Part shown: positions 16,933 through 25,792 of the stretch, piece after piece
Numbering within the stretch: position 1 is the first letter of the stretch
Layout of the letters: every line of letters starts with the position of its first letter
Source of the DNA: Halomonas sp. YLGW01
Lineage (GTDB): Bacteria > Pseudomonadota > Gammaproteobacteria > Pseudomonadales > Halomonadaceae
DNA: 64,000 nucleotides
Assembly: GCF_014840935.1 (NCBI RefSeq)
Contig: NZ_CP062005.1
Location: forward strand, 2,046,001 to 2,110,000
Direction of reading: 5' to 3'
The notes under the pieces: generated by a model
What the model saw: the letters and a program-made list of their open reading frames with translations, nothing else
What the model was told of the DNA's origin: nothing
The model's database searches: none
Translations under genes and position numbers: made by a program

Positions 16933-18882
16933 ATGAAGGCTACCGTGCTCGTACCCAACCCCTTTCGCCGCCGTGGCAAGGACGGCTCACACGAGACCTC
17001 TCAGGTCCGCCTCGAACGCGAGGGACGCGACGAGATCGAGCGCATTACCCGCGCCGTGGAGAAAGTGCCCTGGTCGGTCAGCCTGCTGCAGATCCTGTGG
17101 ACCGCCGGTCCCGTCACCCTGCTGGGCGCCTGGGGCGGCTATCTGCTGGGCTATGGCCGCGCCCCCACCGCCGAGAACTACATCTTCTTCATCAGCTACA
17201 CGGTGATCACGGGTGCGACCGGCATCATCGCCAACCTGGTGCATCAGTTCACCGGGGCGCGGCATGCCGAGAAGACCACCGCCAAGATCGAACGCGTCAT
17301 CAAGGCCCTGCCGGACCTCTTGCTGACCACCCGTGATCTGATCGTCGAAAGCCTCGAGGGGGATGCCCGGCGTCGCGAGGCCGCCGCCATGCTGCTGCGC
17401 AAGCAGGACCTGTCGCCGGAGGGAGTCGAACTGGCCGCCCTGGAGCTGCTCGATGATCGCGACAGTGCCCGCATCATCAGCCAGATCGACATCTACCGGC
17501 GGGTCGGCCTGCATGCGCGTATCCGCGACATGGTCGCGCTCTACGGTGAGACCCTGGAGCCCCAGTTCCAGGAGCTCGCCGAACTGGCCCCGGAGGCCAC
17601 CGACCTGTTGCGCGAGCGCTTCACCGGCCAGGCTCCGGCGCTGCAGCACGGCGTCTCACGGGATGACAACTTCATCGAGCGAGTGCTGGCGGCCATCGAG
17701 CAGGACGATGAGCTCTTGATGACGCTGCAGGACGTGGAGGAGATGCTGATCCTGGCCTTCGAGCTGATCAGCGGTCGGCAGATCCCCATGCTGACCTTCG
17801 AGTACAAGGGCCGCTGGAAGCTGGCTCAGGCCTTCGATGCCCTGGAGCAGGCCCGCGCCCGGCACCGCATCGCCCAGGCCACCGGCCTGTCGCGCCTCAA
17901 GGCGTTGATGGCCTACCTGGCAGAGCAGTCGGGCACCCTGGTCGAGGATTCCGCCTCGGGGCTTCGCGCCGAGGTGCTGGTCGAACGCTCGCACAACGCC
18001 ATGGATGCCCTCGCCGAGCAGATCCAGCATCTGGCCAAGGCGGTGCGCAGCGGCCAGCACCAGCATCGTCGCGCCCTGGACCACAAGGCCGAGCTGCTAT
18101 CCAATGCGGTGCGCCTGCTCAAGCAGGTATCGGAAGCCTATGAGCAGGTCGGTCGCCAGCATGCCCAGCTGCTCAAGATGGTCGAGCGCTGGGAGCGCAT
18201 CAGCCATACCAAGGACAGCGATGGAGCCCGCTTGCAGTTAAGCCCGGGGCGGCGTGGCCTGCGCATCCGCGAGCACGTCATCGAGCTCGATGACGAAGCC
18301 AAGGCCAAGGTCTGCAAGCGGCTCGACCAGTATCTGGGCAGTAACGAATTCGACCAGCATCGCCGCACCACCCTGGGCATCGAACGGGAACGGCGCCTGT
18401 CGGTCGGCGTCGGGGTGTCCAAGCGCCTGGCGGTCGAAATCGCCCTGGCGCTTGAGCCGCATATCCATTTGTCTCGCCCGGCGGTGCAGCGTGCCATCAA
18501 CAGCACCAACGCGGCGGATTTCGGCCAGCTCGAACCCAACCTCTCGGCGGCCGCCAAGGCCGCGATGGGGGCGGCCATGGTCAAGGAGATCGAGGTCGAC
18601 CTGTCGCGCCCCGCCGAGCAGCTGGCCCTGGCGCTGGTGCGTCACTACCATGTGGAGCTGGAGCCCGAAGCCATCGACTTCCTGGTGCAACACTACGGCG
18701 CCCGGGAAGCCACCCTGACCATGCTCTCCAACTACCATGCCAGCCATGCCGGCAGCGAGACGCCCAACATCAGTTACCTGAGTCAACGCCCGCCGATGGT
18801 GGGCAAGCCCCACCGCGACTGGTACCGCGCCCTGGTAAAGGCGCGACGGGCGCTGGGCCTGAGAAGTGGCGAGCGACGCTGA
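16933..18882 (+). CDS. Unknown membrane-anchored, helix-rich protein
   Basis: A 649-aa protein of a family I do not recognise. A basic cytoplasmic N terminus is followed by two hydrophobic segments (about residues 50-72 and 83-104). The rest is a long, charged, mostly helical cytoplasmic domain. Several stretches look like coiled coils (for example HNAMDALAEQIQHLAKAVRS and LLSNAVRLLKQVSEAYEQVG). No enzyme motif was seen. It is flanked by convergent or divergent genes, so no operon partner gives a clue. Codon use matches the neighbours, so it is probably a native conserved gene. Confidence 0.7.
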   Translation: MKATVLVPNPFRRRGKDGSHETSQVRLEREGRDEIERITRAVEKVPWSVSLLQILWTAGPVTLLGAWGGYLLGYGRAPTAENYIFFISYTVITGATGIIANLVHQFTGARHAEKTTAKIERVIKALPDLLLTTRDLIVESLEGDARRREAAAMLLRKQDLSPEGVELAALELLDDRDSARIISQIDIYRRVGLHARIRDMVALYGETLEPQFQELAELAPEATDLLRERFTGQAPALQHGVSRDDNFIERVLAAIEQDDELLMTLQDVEEMLILAFELISGRQIPMLTFEYKGRWKLAQAFDALEQARARHRIAQATGLSRLKALMAYLAEQSGTLVEDSASGLRAEVLVERSHNAMDALAEQIQHLAKAVRSGQHQHRRALDHKAELLSNAVRLLKQVSEAYEQVGRQHAQLLKMVERWERISHTKDSDGARLQLSPGRRGLRIREHVIELDDEAKAKVCKRLDQYLGSNEFDQHRRTTLGIERERRLSVGVGVSKRLAVEIALALEPHIHLSRPAVQRAINSTNAADFGQLEPNLSAAAKAAMGAAMVKEIEVDLSRPAEQLALALVRHYHVELEPEAIDFLVQHYGAREATLTMLSNYHASHAGSETPNISYLSQRPPMVGKPHRDWYRALVKARRALGLRSGERR

Positions 18883-18912
18883 CCCCGGCTCGCTTGATTC
18901 CCTGTTAACGGC

Positions 18913-20160
18913 TCAGCCCTGTCGCGCCCAGTCGAGCAGCGGCCGGGCCCGCCCGGCCATATCAAGGCGTGCCTGCAGGCGCACCAGGTTCCAGTAGTGA
19001 CCGTTGAGGGTACGCGACAGCAGCAGCGTATCCGCCGGCGGCTGCAGGCGGTCCATCGCCGCCCATACCCGCGGACTCAGCTCGCGCAGCCGACGGTGCA
19101 CCCGCACGTCACCCAGGTCCTGCTCGCCGGGCGCGAACAGGGGCGCTATGGCCGAGGCGCTATCTCGATACAGGCTCAGCGGCGCCCCCTCCCCCTGGCG
19201 CCCCCCCATCGCCAGCAGGGCCGCCTCCATGGCCATCGGATCGTTCTCCAGGGTGGCCTCGAGCAACGTGATCATCTGCCGCAGACGCGCCTTGGGTACC
19301 GGGATCACCGCCCCCAGGTCATAGATGATCAACCGCCCCTCGCCATCGGCGGCAAAGTTGCCGGCATGCGGGTCGGCGTGCAGCTCCCCATGGGTCAAGA
19401 GCTCCTCGGTCATCCAGTCGGCGAGGCGTACCGCGAGGCGTTGTCGCAGGGCATCACCTGCCTGATCCATCTCGCGCAGCGGCGTGCCCGGCACATAGGC
19501 CATGGCCAGCACTCGGGAGGTGCATAATGGCTCGATCGGCGCCGGAATGACGATGTCTTCGCTTCCCGCGTAGCGCTGTCGATAGCGCGACAGGGCCACG
19601 GCCTCGGCCCGGTAATCGAACTCGCCGCGCAGGCTCTCGGCGAGCTCCTCGAAGAGCGCATCCAGGCGCGCCTGGGGCACCTTGAACCAGCGTCCCAGCC
19701 TCATCAGCCGGCGCACCTGGGCCAGGTCGCTCTCCAGCACCTCGGCGAGTCCCGGGTACTGCACCTTGAGCACCAGGGTCTCGCCCTCGTGCGTCGTGGC
19801 CCGATGCACCTGCCCCATGGAGGCGCTGGCGAAGGGGCGCTCCTCGATCGCTGCGAAACGCGCGTCCAGATCGCCATACTCGGCCTCGAGGGTGGTACGG
19901 ATCTTCTCCCAGGGCATCGGCTGTGCCTGGCGCTGCAACCGGGCGAGCTCGTCGGCAAGCTCCGGGGGCAGCAGGTCGTCCCACTGCGACATGATCTGGG
20001 CGAGCTTCATGGCCGGCCCCTTGAGCTCCGAGAGCCCCTCGAACATCGCCTCGCCGAGGGCTCGCCAGTCGGCCTCGCCTCCCAGGCGGGTCCTGAGCAT
20101 CGCGCCGCCGGCTCGCGCTCCGAGCCCCAGCAGCCGCCGGGTTCTGCCACGCTCACGCAT
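18913..20160 (-). CDS. ABC1/AarF (UbiB-like) atypical kinase family protein
   Basis: A 415-aa protein of the UbiB/Coq8 family. Visible motifs are the N-terminal LKGPAMKLAQ (family KxGQ, with Ala for Gly), the Ala/Ser-rich nucleotide loop FASASMGQVHRA, GELHADPHAGNF and a metal motif DLGA (Leu instead of the usual Phe). Family members are ATPases linked to isoprenoid-quinone biosynthesis and lipid homeostasis. There is no C-terminal membrane pair as in UbiB, and no ubi genes are nearby, so a ubiquinone role is not claimed. The stop is 31 nt from the convergent unknown gene. Confidence 0.85.
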   Translation of the reverse strand: MRERGRTRRLLGLGARAGGAMLRTRLGGEADWRALGEAMFEGLSELKGPAMKLAQIMSQWDDLLPPELADELARLQRQAQPMPWEKIRTTLEAEYGDLDARFAAIEERPFASASMGQVHRATTHEGETLVLKVQYPGLAEVLESDLAQVRRLMRLGRWFKVPQARLDALFEELAESLRGEFDYRAEAVALSRYRQRYAGSEDIVIPAPIEPLCTSRVLAMAYVPGTPLREMDQAGDALRQRLAVRLADWMTEELLTHGELHADPHAGNFAADGEGRLIIYDLGAVIPVPKARLRQMITLLEATLENDPMAMEAALLAMGGRQGEGAPLSLYRDSASAIAPLFAPGEQDLGDVRVHRRLRELSPRVWAAMDRLQPPADTLLLSRTLNGHYWNLVRLQARLDMAGRARPLLDWARQG

Positions 20161-20297
20161 AGTGATACAAACCTTGTACTAATTTGGCCTTAGGTTACAC
20201 CTGGCGGTCCGGTCAGGATACTGGAAGAATGTCCATGGTTTTGACGCGACGTCATGACCGCCATTGCACCCTCTGCCCCCACTGCCACGAGGCCCCC

Positions 20298-22325
20298 ATG
20301 CGCCTGATCATCGCCGAGAAACCGAGCCTTGCCCGCGCCATCGCCGAGGCCCTGCCCGGCCAGGTCCGGCGCAGTGACGGCGCCCTGGTGGCCGGCGATA
20401 CCACCGTTACCTGGTGCCTGGGCCACCTGCTCGAGCAGGCGCCCCCGGATGCCTATGACCCGGCCCTCAAGCAATGGCGCCTCGATCATCTGCCGATCCT
20501 CCCAGCCCCTTGGCGTCTGATACCTCGGCCCAAGGCCCGCGGCCAGCTGGTGGTGATCCGTCGCTTGCTCAAGGAGGCCAGCAGCGTGGTACATGCCGGT
20601 GACCCGGACCGTGAAGGCCAACTCTTGGTACAGGAGGTGCTTGACTACCTGAAGTGGCGCGGACCGGTGGCGCGTCTGCTGGTCAACGACCTCAACCGCC
20701 CGGCGGTGGTCAAGGCGCTCGGGCAGCTTGCCGACAACGCCGACTTCCAGGCGCTCTATCGCGCCGCCGAGACCCGTTCCCGGGCCGACTGGTTGTATGG
20801 CATCAACCTGACCCGTGCCTGGACCCTGACCGGCCGCCAGGCGGGTCACGACGGCGTGCTCTCGGTGGGCCGGGTGCAGACGCCGGTGCTTGGGCTGGTG
20901 GTGCGCCGCGACGCCGAAATCGCCGCTTTCACGCCACGCCCATTTCATGTGCTGTGGGTCGATCTGGCCGTCGAACACGGCAGCCTGCGGGCCTGGTGGC
21001 AGCCCGGCGAGCAGCACCCGCTGGACGATCAGGGGCGCCTGCTCGCGCGCGCGCCTGCAGAAGCGCTGGCGGCCCGCCTGCCGGGCAGCCAGGGCAGGCT
21101 CACCTCGCTGAATGCCAAGAAGAGCCGCCAGGCTGCCCCGTTGCCCTACTCCCTGTCGTCGCTGCAGGTCGACGCGGCGCGCCGCTACAAGCTCTCGGCC
21201 AAGACGGTACTCGATACCTGCCAGAGCCTCTACGAGCGCCACAAGCTGATCACCTACCCGCGCTCGGACTGCCGCTACCTGCCCGCCGCTCACCACGGCC
21301 CGGCAAGGCAGGCGCTTACCAACGCCTGCCAGGGCGATGCCACCCTGGGCCCCTGGCTTGCCGGCGCCGATTTCTCGTTGCGCTCCAAGGCCTTCAACGA
21401 TGCCAAGGTCAGCGCCCACCACGCCCTTTCGCCCACCGGCACCCGACCCGATTTCTCGCGGCTTTCGGCCACCGAGGCCAACATCTTCCGGCTGATCGCC
21501 CGCAACGTGCTGGCCCAGTTCTATCCGCCGCTGGAGACCCGCGAGGTCAAGGCCGAATTCACCATCCTCGAGGAGCGCTTTCGCGCCCAGGGTCGGGAGA
21601 TTCTCGCCCCGGGCTGGAAGCCCTTGTTCACCACCCGCGACGAGGCGCCGCCGCTGCCCCCCCTGCAAGAGGGCGAGCCTGCTAAGGTGCGTGAGGTGGG
21701 AATCGAGGATCGTGAGACCCGGCCGCCGGAACCCTTCAACGATGCCAGCCTGATCAAGGCGATGATGAATATCGCCCGCTACGTCCAGGACCCCGCGGTC
21801 AAGCGCACCCTGAAGGACTCCGACGGCCTGGGCACCGAAGCGACCCGCGCCGGCATCATCGAGACACTGCTCGATCGCGGCTACCTGGTGCGCCAGCAGC
21901 AAGCCCTTCGCGCCACCCAGATCGGCCATGCGCTGATCCACGCCCTGCCCGAGGCAGTCGGCCGCGCCGAGCGCACCGCCCTGTGGGAGCAGCGCCTGAC
22001 CGACATCGCCGAAGCCGGCAGCGACCCCGCGCCCTTCATGGCAAGCCTGGTCGAGGACCTGCGCGGCCTGCTCGACGCCACCGATGCCGAGCGCATGCGC
22101 AGCGCCCTGAGTGAGGCACGCGGCGTGGCCGCGGCCGCGCCGAGCGCCACCACGTCGCGGCGCAAGCCGCGCCGGCAAAGCACGAGCAAAGGAGCAACCA
22201 GCAAGCGCGCGTCTGCAAAACGCACGACTGCCAAGGGCGCATCAACCAAGAGTTCGTCGACGAAGGGCAGCTCCGGCAAGACGACCGGCAGCACAAGACG
22301 CCGCAAGAAGCAGGACGACGCATGA
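20298..22325 (+). CDS. topB: DNA topoisomerase III
   Basis: A 675-aa type IA topoisomerase that decatenates DNA. The Toprim domain has the acidic triad regions AEKPSLARAIAE and HAGDPDREGQLL. The catalytic Tyr is in HKLITYPRSDCRYLP, and SVGRVQTPVLGLVVRRD is a conserved core motif. There are no zinc fingers. Instead the last 50 residues are a Lys/Ser/Thr/Arg-rich low-complexity tail, probably for DNA binding. ATG 20298 gives the standard MRLIIAEKPSLA start. The stop overlaps panE by four bases. Confidence 0.94.
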   Translation: MRLIIAEKPSLARAIAEALPGQVRRSDGALVAGDTTVTWCLGHLLEQAPPDAYDPALKQWRLDHLPILPAPWRLIPRPKARGQLVVIRRLLKEASSVVHAGDPDREGQLLVQEVLDYLKWRGPVARLLVNDLNRPAVVKALGQLADNADFQALYRAAETRSRADWLYGINLTRAWTLTGRQAGHDGVLSVGRVQTPVLGLVVRRDAEIAAFTPRPFHVLWVDLAVEHGSLRAWWQPGEQHPLDDQGRLLARAPAEALAARLPGSQGRLTSLNAKKSRQAAPLPYSLSSLQVDAARRYKLSAKTVLDTCQSLYERHKLITYPRSDCRYLPAAHHGPARQALTNACQGDATLGPWLAGADFSLRSKAFNDAKVSAHHALSPTGTRPDFSRLSATEANIFRLIARNVLAQFYPPLETREVKAEFTILEERFRAQGREILAPGWKPLFTTRDEAPPLPPLQEGEPAKVREVGIEDRETRPPEPFNDASLIKAMMNIARYVQDPAVKRTLKDSDGLGTEATRAGIIETLLDRGYLVRQQQALRATQIGHALIHALPEAVGRAERTALWEQRLTDIAEAGSDPAPFMASLVEDLRGLLDATDAERMRSALSEARGVAAAAPSATTSRRKPRRQSTSKGATSKRASAKRTTAKGASTKSSSTKGSSGKTTGSTRRRKKQDDA

Positions 22326-23293
22326 GCACAACGACAGACAAGATGACGCGCGAACGCCCCGTTCACGACGCGCACCACGCGCGGCCCAGCCACTGGATCG
22401 TCGGCCCCGGGGCCGTGGGACGGTTGCTGGCCATGCACCTGGCCCGCCAGGTGCCGGTCACCCTGATCGGGCGTCGCGAGCCGCCTGCCCGGCTGACGCT
22501 GACCACGCCCGAGGACGAGCGCGAGATTCGTGCGCTGCCCGGCGCTACCCTGGAAACCCTGCCGCCAATACCGCCGGCGACGATCCATCTGACCACCAAG
22601 GCTCATGGCGCCGAAGAGGCCGTGGCGGCTCTGGCCAACCGACTGCCGGGCGAGACGCCGCTGGTGCTGTGGCAGAACGGGTTCGGCGTTCAGGAGAGCC
22701 TGACCCGCGCCTGGCCGGGCCCGGTGCTCTGCGCCAGCACCACCGAAGGCGCCTATGTGGACGATGCCCCGGCAACCGATGGCGAGGGCGACCATGGGAT
22801 GAGACATGGCGTCGTCCACGCCGGCCATGGCCGCACGGTGATCGGCCACCTCGACGGCGCCTACCGGGAGCTAGCCGAGCCCCTCGCCCACACCCTGAGT
22901 GTGGCCGGCCTGCCCTGCGAGGCAGTCGCCGACATCCGCGTGCGGCTGTGGCACAAGCTCGCCGTGAATGCCGCCATCAACCCCCTGGTGGCACGCTTTC
23001 GCATCCGCAACGGCCAGCTCCGCGACCGCCCCTTCCGCCCCATGGTCGAGGCCGTGATTGACGAGCTTGTCACCATCATGGCCGCCGAAGACATCCCTGC
23101 CCCGCCCGACGGCTGGTCGGCGCTGGTGTGGGGCGTGGTGGAGGCGACCGCCAACAACCGCGCCTCGATGCTCCAGGACGTGCTGGCCGGGCGCCGCACC
23201 GAGGCCGACGCCATCCTCGGGCCGCTCCTCCATACGGCCCGCCGGCACGCCCTGCCCTGCCCGCATCTGGAGGCCCTGCAGGCCGGCGATTGA
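22322..23293 (+). CDS. panE: 2-dehydropantoate 2-reductase (ketopantoate reductase)
   Basis: A 323-aa NADPH-dependent reductase of pantothenate/CoA biosynthesis. It has a Rossmann motif (IVGPGAVGRLLAMHLA), the STTEGAY segment and the catalytic Lys in the C-terminal domain (LWHKLAVNAAINPL). About 20 extra residues precede the fold. The start overlaps the topB stop (ATGA). The sequence after its stop is disordered remnant DNA, so panE marks the left edge of the accessory region. Confidence 0.92.
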   Translation: MSTTTDKMTRERPVHDAHHARPSHWIVGPGAVGRLLAMHLARQVPVTLIGRREPPARLTLTTPEDEREIRALPGATLETLPPIPPATIHLTTKAHGAEEAVAALANRLPGETPLVLWQNGFGVQESLTRAWPGPVLCASTTEGAYVDDAPATDGEGDHGMRHGVVHAGHGRTVIGHLDGAYRELAEPLAHTLSVAGLPCEAVADIRVRLWHKLAVNAAINPLVARFRIRNGQLRDRPFRPMVEAVIDELVTIMAAEDIPAPPDGWSALVWGVVEATANNRASMLQDVLAGRRTEADAILGPLLHTARRHALPCPHLEALQAGD

Positions 23294-23432
23294 GGCGCCG
23301 TCGTTTCGCCCGCGATCCCCAAACCAAGGCTCGCCGAACAGCAAGGCCGAGGACGCCGGGCGTCAGCGCGATACCAACGCCACGCACGACAGGTTCCGGC
23401 TCGGGAAGTGGGGCCGCGAGGCGACAAAGCGG
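23294..23432. other. Non-coding left border of the copper island
   Basis: No convincing gene, promoter or terminator is seen. This stretch separates panE from the first remnant of the copper locus. It may hold a recombination junction, but no direct repeat or tRNA end was found. Confidence 0.5.
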
Positions 23433-23510
23433 AAGACAATCTGGCAATGCCCCTCAGCCTCGCCTCTACCGCGGCTCTGGCTAGCGGCGAGCACCGCGGT
23501 AAGGATTATG
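23433..23510 (+). pseudogene. Remnant of the cupredoxin gene 5' end
   Basis: These bases align with the start of the intact cupredoxin gene (25799-25875). They share CAGCCTCGCCTCTACCGCGG with at most one mismatch, then CTGGC-AGCGGCGA. The reading frame continues only to the junction at about 23511, where the sequence switches to copper-kinase 3' sequence. The part of the locus between the cupredoxin signal peptide and the kinase C terminus is therefore missing, which implies an internal deletion. Confidence 0.75.
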
Positions 23511-23760
23511 GTCGCGGGGGGCCTGGCCGTCACCATCGTGTTGCCGGCCGCCGCGGCGCGAACGAACTCCTCCAGCTGTTCAGACTGAATTCAGTTTACC
23601 CCGGCATGATCGACGCCTCTCACTCATCGCGAAGGAATCGTCCATGGCCGCCGCGAAGCCTCCCTCGCTTCCCCTATCACGTCACCAGCTACTCAAGTCG
23701 GGTGCCGGCCCGGGCCTGCGCCCGGCCTAGGCCAATCATTGGGGACCGAAACCGAGCCCG
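23511..23760 (+). pseudogene. Remnant: histidine kinase 3' end plus copA 5' end
   Basis: Near-copy of 28195-28460. It contains the kinase end (GTCGCGGGGGGCCTGGCCGT is shared), the regulatory direct repeat, the copA ribosome site GCGAAGGAATCGTCCATGGC and the Tat-signal region. Against the intact copy it has many substitutions, small indels, loss of the kinase stop and a deletion of about 20-30 nt between repeats in the CopA signal region. Similarity fades after about 23760. It is a dead duplicate of the same locus, most likely the scar of a second copper operon. Confidence 0.8.
23578..23594 (+). promoter_or_regulatory. Relict copper-locus direct repeat
   Basis: GTTCAG-N5-ATTCAG (11-bp period), 49 nt before the relict copA ATG at 23644. 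It matches the boxes at 25726 and 28262. The hexamers are intact although the surrounding genes have decayed. Confidence 0.6.
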
Positions 23761-23987
23761 GTCGCTCTTGTTAACGGCGACATGGCGTTACGAATCGAGC
23801 CAAGACCGAGAAAAGGTGCTGACATGGTAGCCTTGGCTGTATCGCCACGCGTTGCAGCAAGTGCTTCACCTCCAGCCACCTATTAGCTGCGATGGCAGGC
23901 TAGCAGGTTATACGGCCCGAGCGATTTGAAAGCCGGGAAGACAACCATTCGAGACCCGATCCCCATACAAAAAGGACTACGTCAAAG
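23761..23987. other. Spacer before the cytochrome gene
   Basis: Apart from AAGGAC 12 nt before the cytochrome ATG, I see no gene and no clear promoter. The composition is less GC-rich than the surroundings and includes several in-frame stops, consistent with decayed DNA. Confidence 0.5.
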
Positions 23988-24782
23988 ATGTTCAAGCTTG
24001 CTCTAGGTGGGCTCATTACCCTACTCCTCCTTGCACTCGGGGGAATGACATTCATGCATAGCGGTATGTACAACGTCGCCGCGACTGATCCCCACCTGCC
24101 GTTTGTCGAATCGATGATGCATTCCACCATGCATGCTTCGGTCGAGGCCGGTGCCGAGGAGGTCGAGGTTCCCGACTTGAACAGTGACCGCATGATTCGA
24201 GAAGGCGCCTCTGCCTACGATCAACTCTGCGCCGCGTGTCACCTCAAGCCCGGGCTCGAGAGCACGGTCCTGCGCGCCGGCCTCAACCCCATGCCACCGA
24301 CCTTCTCGGCATCGACTCACCAGAGCCCGGCTCAGCAGTTCTGGATCATCAAGAACGGCATCAAGATGACCGGCATGCCAGCCTGGGGCGTGACTCACGA
24401 GGATCAGGAGCTCTGGGAGATCGTGGCCTTCCTGCAGCGGCTGCCGGAACTGTCTCAACCCGAGTACCTGGCCATGGTCACGCCCAGCGGGCCTGAAGCC
24501 GATAACTCAGCGCATGATGGTCACGACCATGAGCACGGCGACACCAGTGCAATGGCCACACCGGAGCCGGCACCTTCTCAGCCACAAGATGATGGCCACG
24601 ATCATGATCATGGCGACATGAGTGCCTTGTCCGCACAAGGAACTGCGCCTGCAGACTCAGAGATGAGCACCTCCACAGACTCCACACTGGCCGGCGAGAA
24701 CGAGAGTGTAGCGCTGGAGCAGGATACCGAGACTTCAGCACCATCGGAGGATGATCACTACGCGGATGGGCATACCCACTGA
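23988..24782 (+). CDS. Membrane-anchored c-type cytochrome with His-rich tail
   Basis: A 264-aa protein. The N-terminal hydrophobic segment (about residues 3-21) anchors or exports it. One haem site, CAACH, is near residue 82, and GMPAWG supplies the likely axial Met. The last 90 residues are an Asp/His-rich tail with a duplicated block (DGHDHEHGDTSA, then DGHDHDHGDMSA) and a final DGHTH. The cytochrome core resembles monohaem CBB3-type cytochromes. The tail suggests periplasmic Cu or Zn binding. It is the first intact gene of the copper island; AAGGAC is upstream. Confidence 0.85.
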   Translation: MFKLALGGLITLLLLALGGMTFMHSGMYNVAATDPHLPFVESMMHSTMHASVEAGAEEVEVPDLNSDRMIREGASAYDQLCAACHLKPGLESTVLRAGLNPMPPTFSASTHQSPAQQFWIIKNGIKMTGMPAWGVTHEDQELWEIVAFLQRLPELSQPEYLAMVTPSGPEADNSAHDGHDHEHGDTSAMATPEPAPSQPQDDGHDHDHGDMSALSAQGTAPADSEMSTSTDSTLAGENESVALEQDTETSAPSEDDHYADGHTH

Positions 24783-24850
24783 GCCCCCTGCAGCACGGCC
24801 CCGAAGGGTAAGGCAACTATCATGGTATCGATGACCTGAGCATTGGCGTC

Positions 24851-24874
24851 CCTCTGTGCCTCTGTGCCTCTGTA
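24851..24874. repeat. Three tandem 8-bp units
   Basis: CCTCTGTG, CCTCTGTG and CCTCTGTA in direct tandem, in the spacer between the cytochrome gene and the small membrane protein. Probably slippage-derived; no function is evident. Confidence 0.6.
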
Positions 24875-24965
24875 CTTCCTGCCCTGGCCATTCGTCATGC
24901 CCCCGGTCAGCTGCCGACATCTTCCCGTTAGCCGCTCACCCAATCTACTCTTCGGGAGTCGCATC

Positions 24966-25106
24966 ATGTTCACCGATTGTTTCACCACCATGGGGCACAT
25001 GGGCTGGCTGGGTTGGCTGATGCCGCTGGCCGTCCTGCTGCTTCTCAGTCTCAGCATTGCCGCCCTCATCAAGTATCTGTTTACCTCCAACAAGGGAGAT
25101 CGTTGA
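24966..25106 (+). CDS. Small single-pass membrane protein
   Basis: A 46-aa protein with a Met/His/Cys-containing N terminus (MFTDCFTTMGHMG), one hydrophobic helix (about residues 15-37) and a basic end. GGGAG lies before ATG 24966. The stop overlaps the start of the DUF411 gene (TGATG), showing translational coupling. The Cys, His and Met residues on the outer side could bind copper, but the family is not recognised. It is a real gene by position and coupling. Confidence 0.65.
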   Translation: MFTDCFTTMGHMGWLGWLMPLAVLLLLSLSIAALIKYLFTSNKGDR

Positions 25107-25546
25107 TGAAGATCACCATACCCCACCTTTTCATGGCGACCGGTCTGCTGCTGGGCGCCACCACCGTCCATGCCGCTCTGCCGGACGAGGCCACTCTTTA
25201 CAAGAATCCCCAGTGCGGTTGCTGTGATGGCTATGCCCGCCACCTGGAGCGAATGGGTATCGACGTCACCATCGTCGATGACAAGGACCTGAGCGCGGTC
25301 AAGAAGGCGGCAGGCGTACCCTACGGAATGGGTGCCTGCCACACCGTCATGATGGGCGACTATGTGATCGAGGGGCATGTCCCCCTGGCAGCAGTAGAGG
25401 CGCTCTTCGAACAACAGCCCGACACCAATGGCATCGGACTGGCCGGCATGCCGAGTGGCACGCCAGGCATGCCGGGGCCGCAGACGGAGCCTTATGAGGT
25501 CTACCAGTTCCAAGATCACCAGGACGCTCCCTTCATGACGCTCTGA
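25106..25546 (+). CDS. DUF411 metal-binding periplasmic protein
   Basis: A 146-aa exported protein. A signal peptide ending TVHA is followed by the DUF411 domain with the Cys motif YKNPQCGCCDGYARHLE, a later GACHTVMMG and a GMPSGTPGMPGP loop. DUF411 proteins accompany copper-resistance genes and are thought to bind metal (CopG-type). It overlaps the small membrane gene by one base. A second, broken paralogue lies at 31141-31582, after copB. Confidence 0.88.
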   Translation: MKITIPHLFMATGLLLGATTVHAALPDEATLYKNPQCGCCDGYARHLERMGIDVTIVDDKDLSAVKKAAGVPYGMGACHTVMMGDYVIEGHVPLAAVEALFEQQPDTNGIGLAGMPSGTPGMPGPQTEPYEVYQFQDHQDAPFMTL

Positions 25547-25725
25547 GGAAAGCCAATCGATGCCCGTCAGGTCACGCTCTGGGGGGATCGGCGGACATCT
25601 AACGCGCTCATGCGTCACCACAGTGTCCGTGCTCCGGCCAGGCGTGGCTCTATAGCGAAAGCCACCGCTCGTCTCATGGGTACCTATGGTCAGGAGATCA
25701 TTCCTGACGCTATTCCTCGTTCGGC

Positions 25726-25742
25726 ATTCAGCCCAAATTCAG
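25726..25742 (+). promoter_or_regulatory. Direct-repeat box before the cupredoxin gene
   Basis: ATTCAG-N5-ATTCAG (11-bp period), ending 50 nt before ATG 25793. An 11-bp-spaced direct repeat is the usual site for an OmpR-family dimer such as the regulator encoded at 26268. The same box with the same spacing precedes copA. Confidence 0.7.
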
Positions 25743-25792
25743 CTTGATGACTTAGTAATGGACCTGTCGACTGACCCCATGGAGCTACCCAC

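Noticed and set aside
20166-20178. TACAA-N3-TTGTA dyad between the aarF-like gene and topB
   Set aside because: Only a 5-bp half site with no second copy; expected by chance.
20190-22178. 662-codon minus-strand open frame
   Set aside because: Antisense shadow of topB, with no recognisable motif.
23408-23830. 140-codon frame after panE
   Set aside because: It runs through two copper-gene remnants in shifting frames, and the translated sequence is low-complexity Arg/Pro; it is not a gene.
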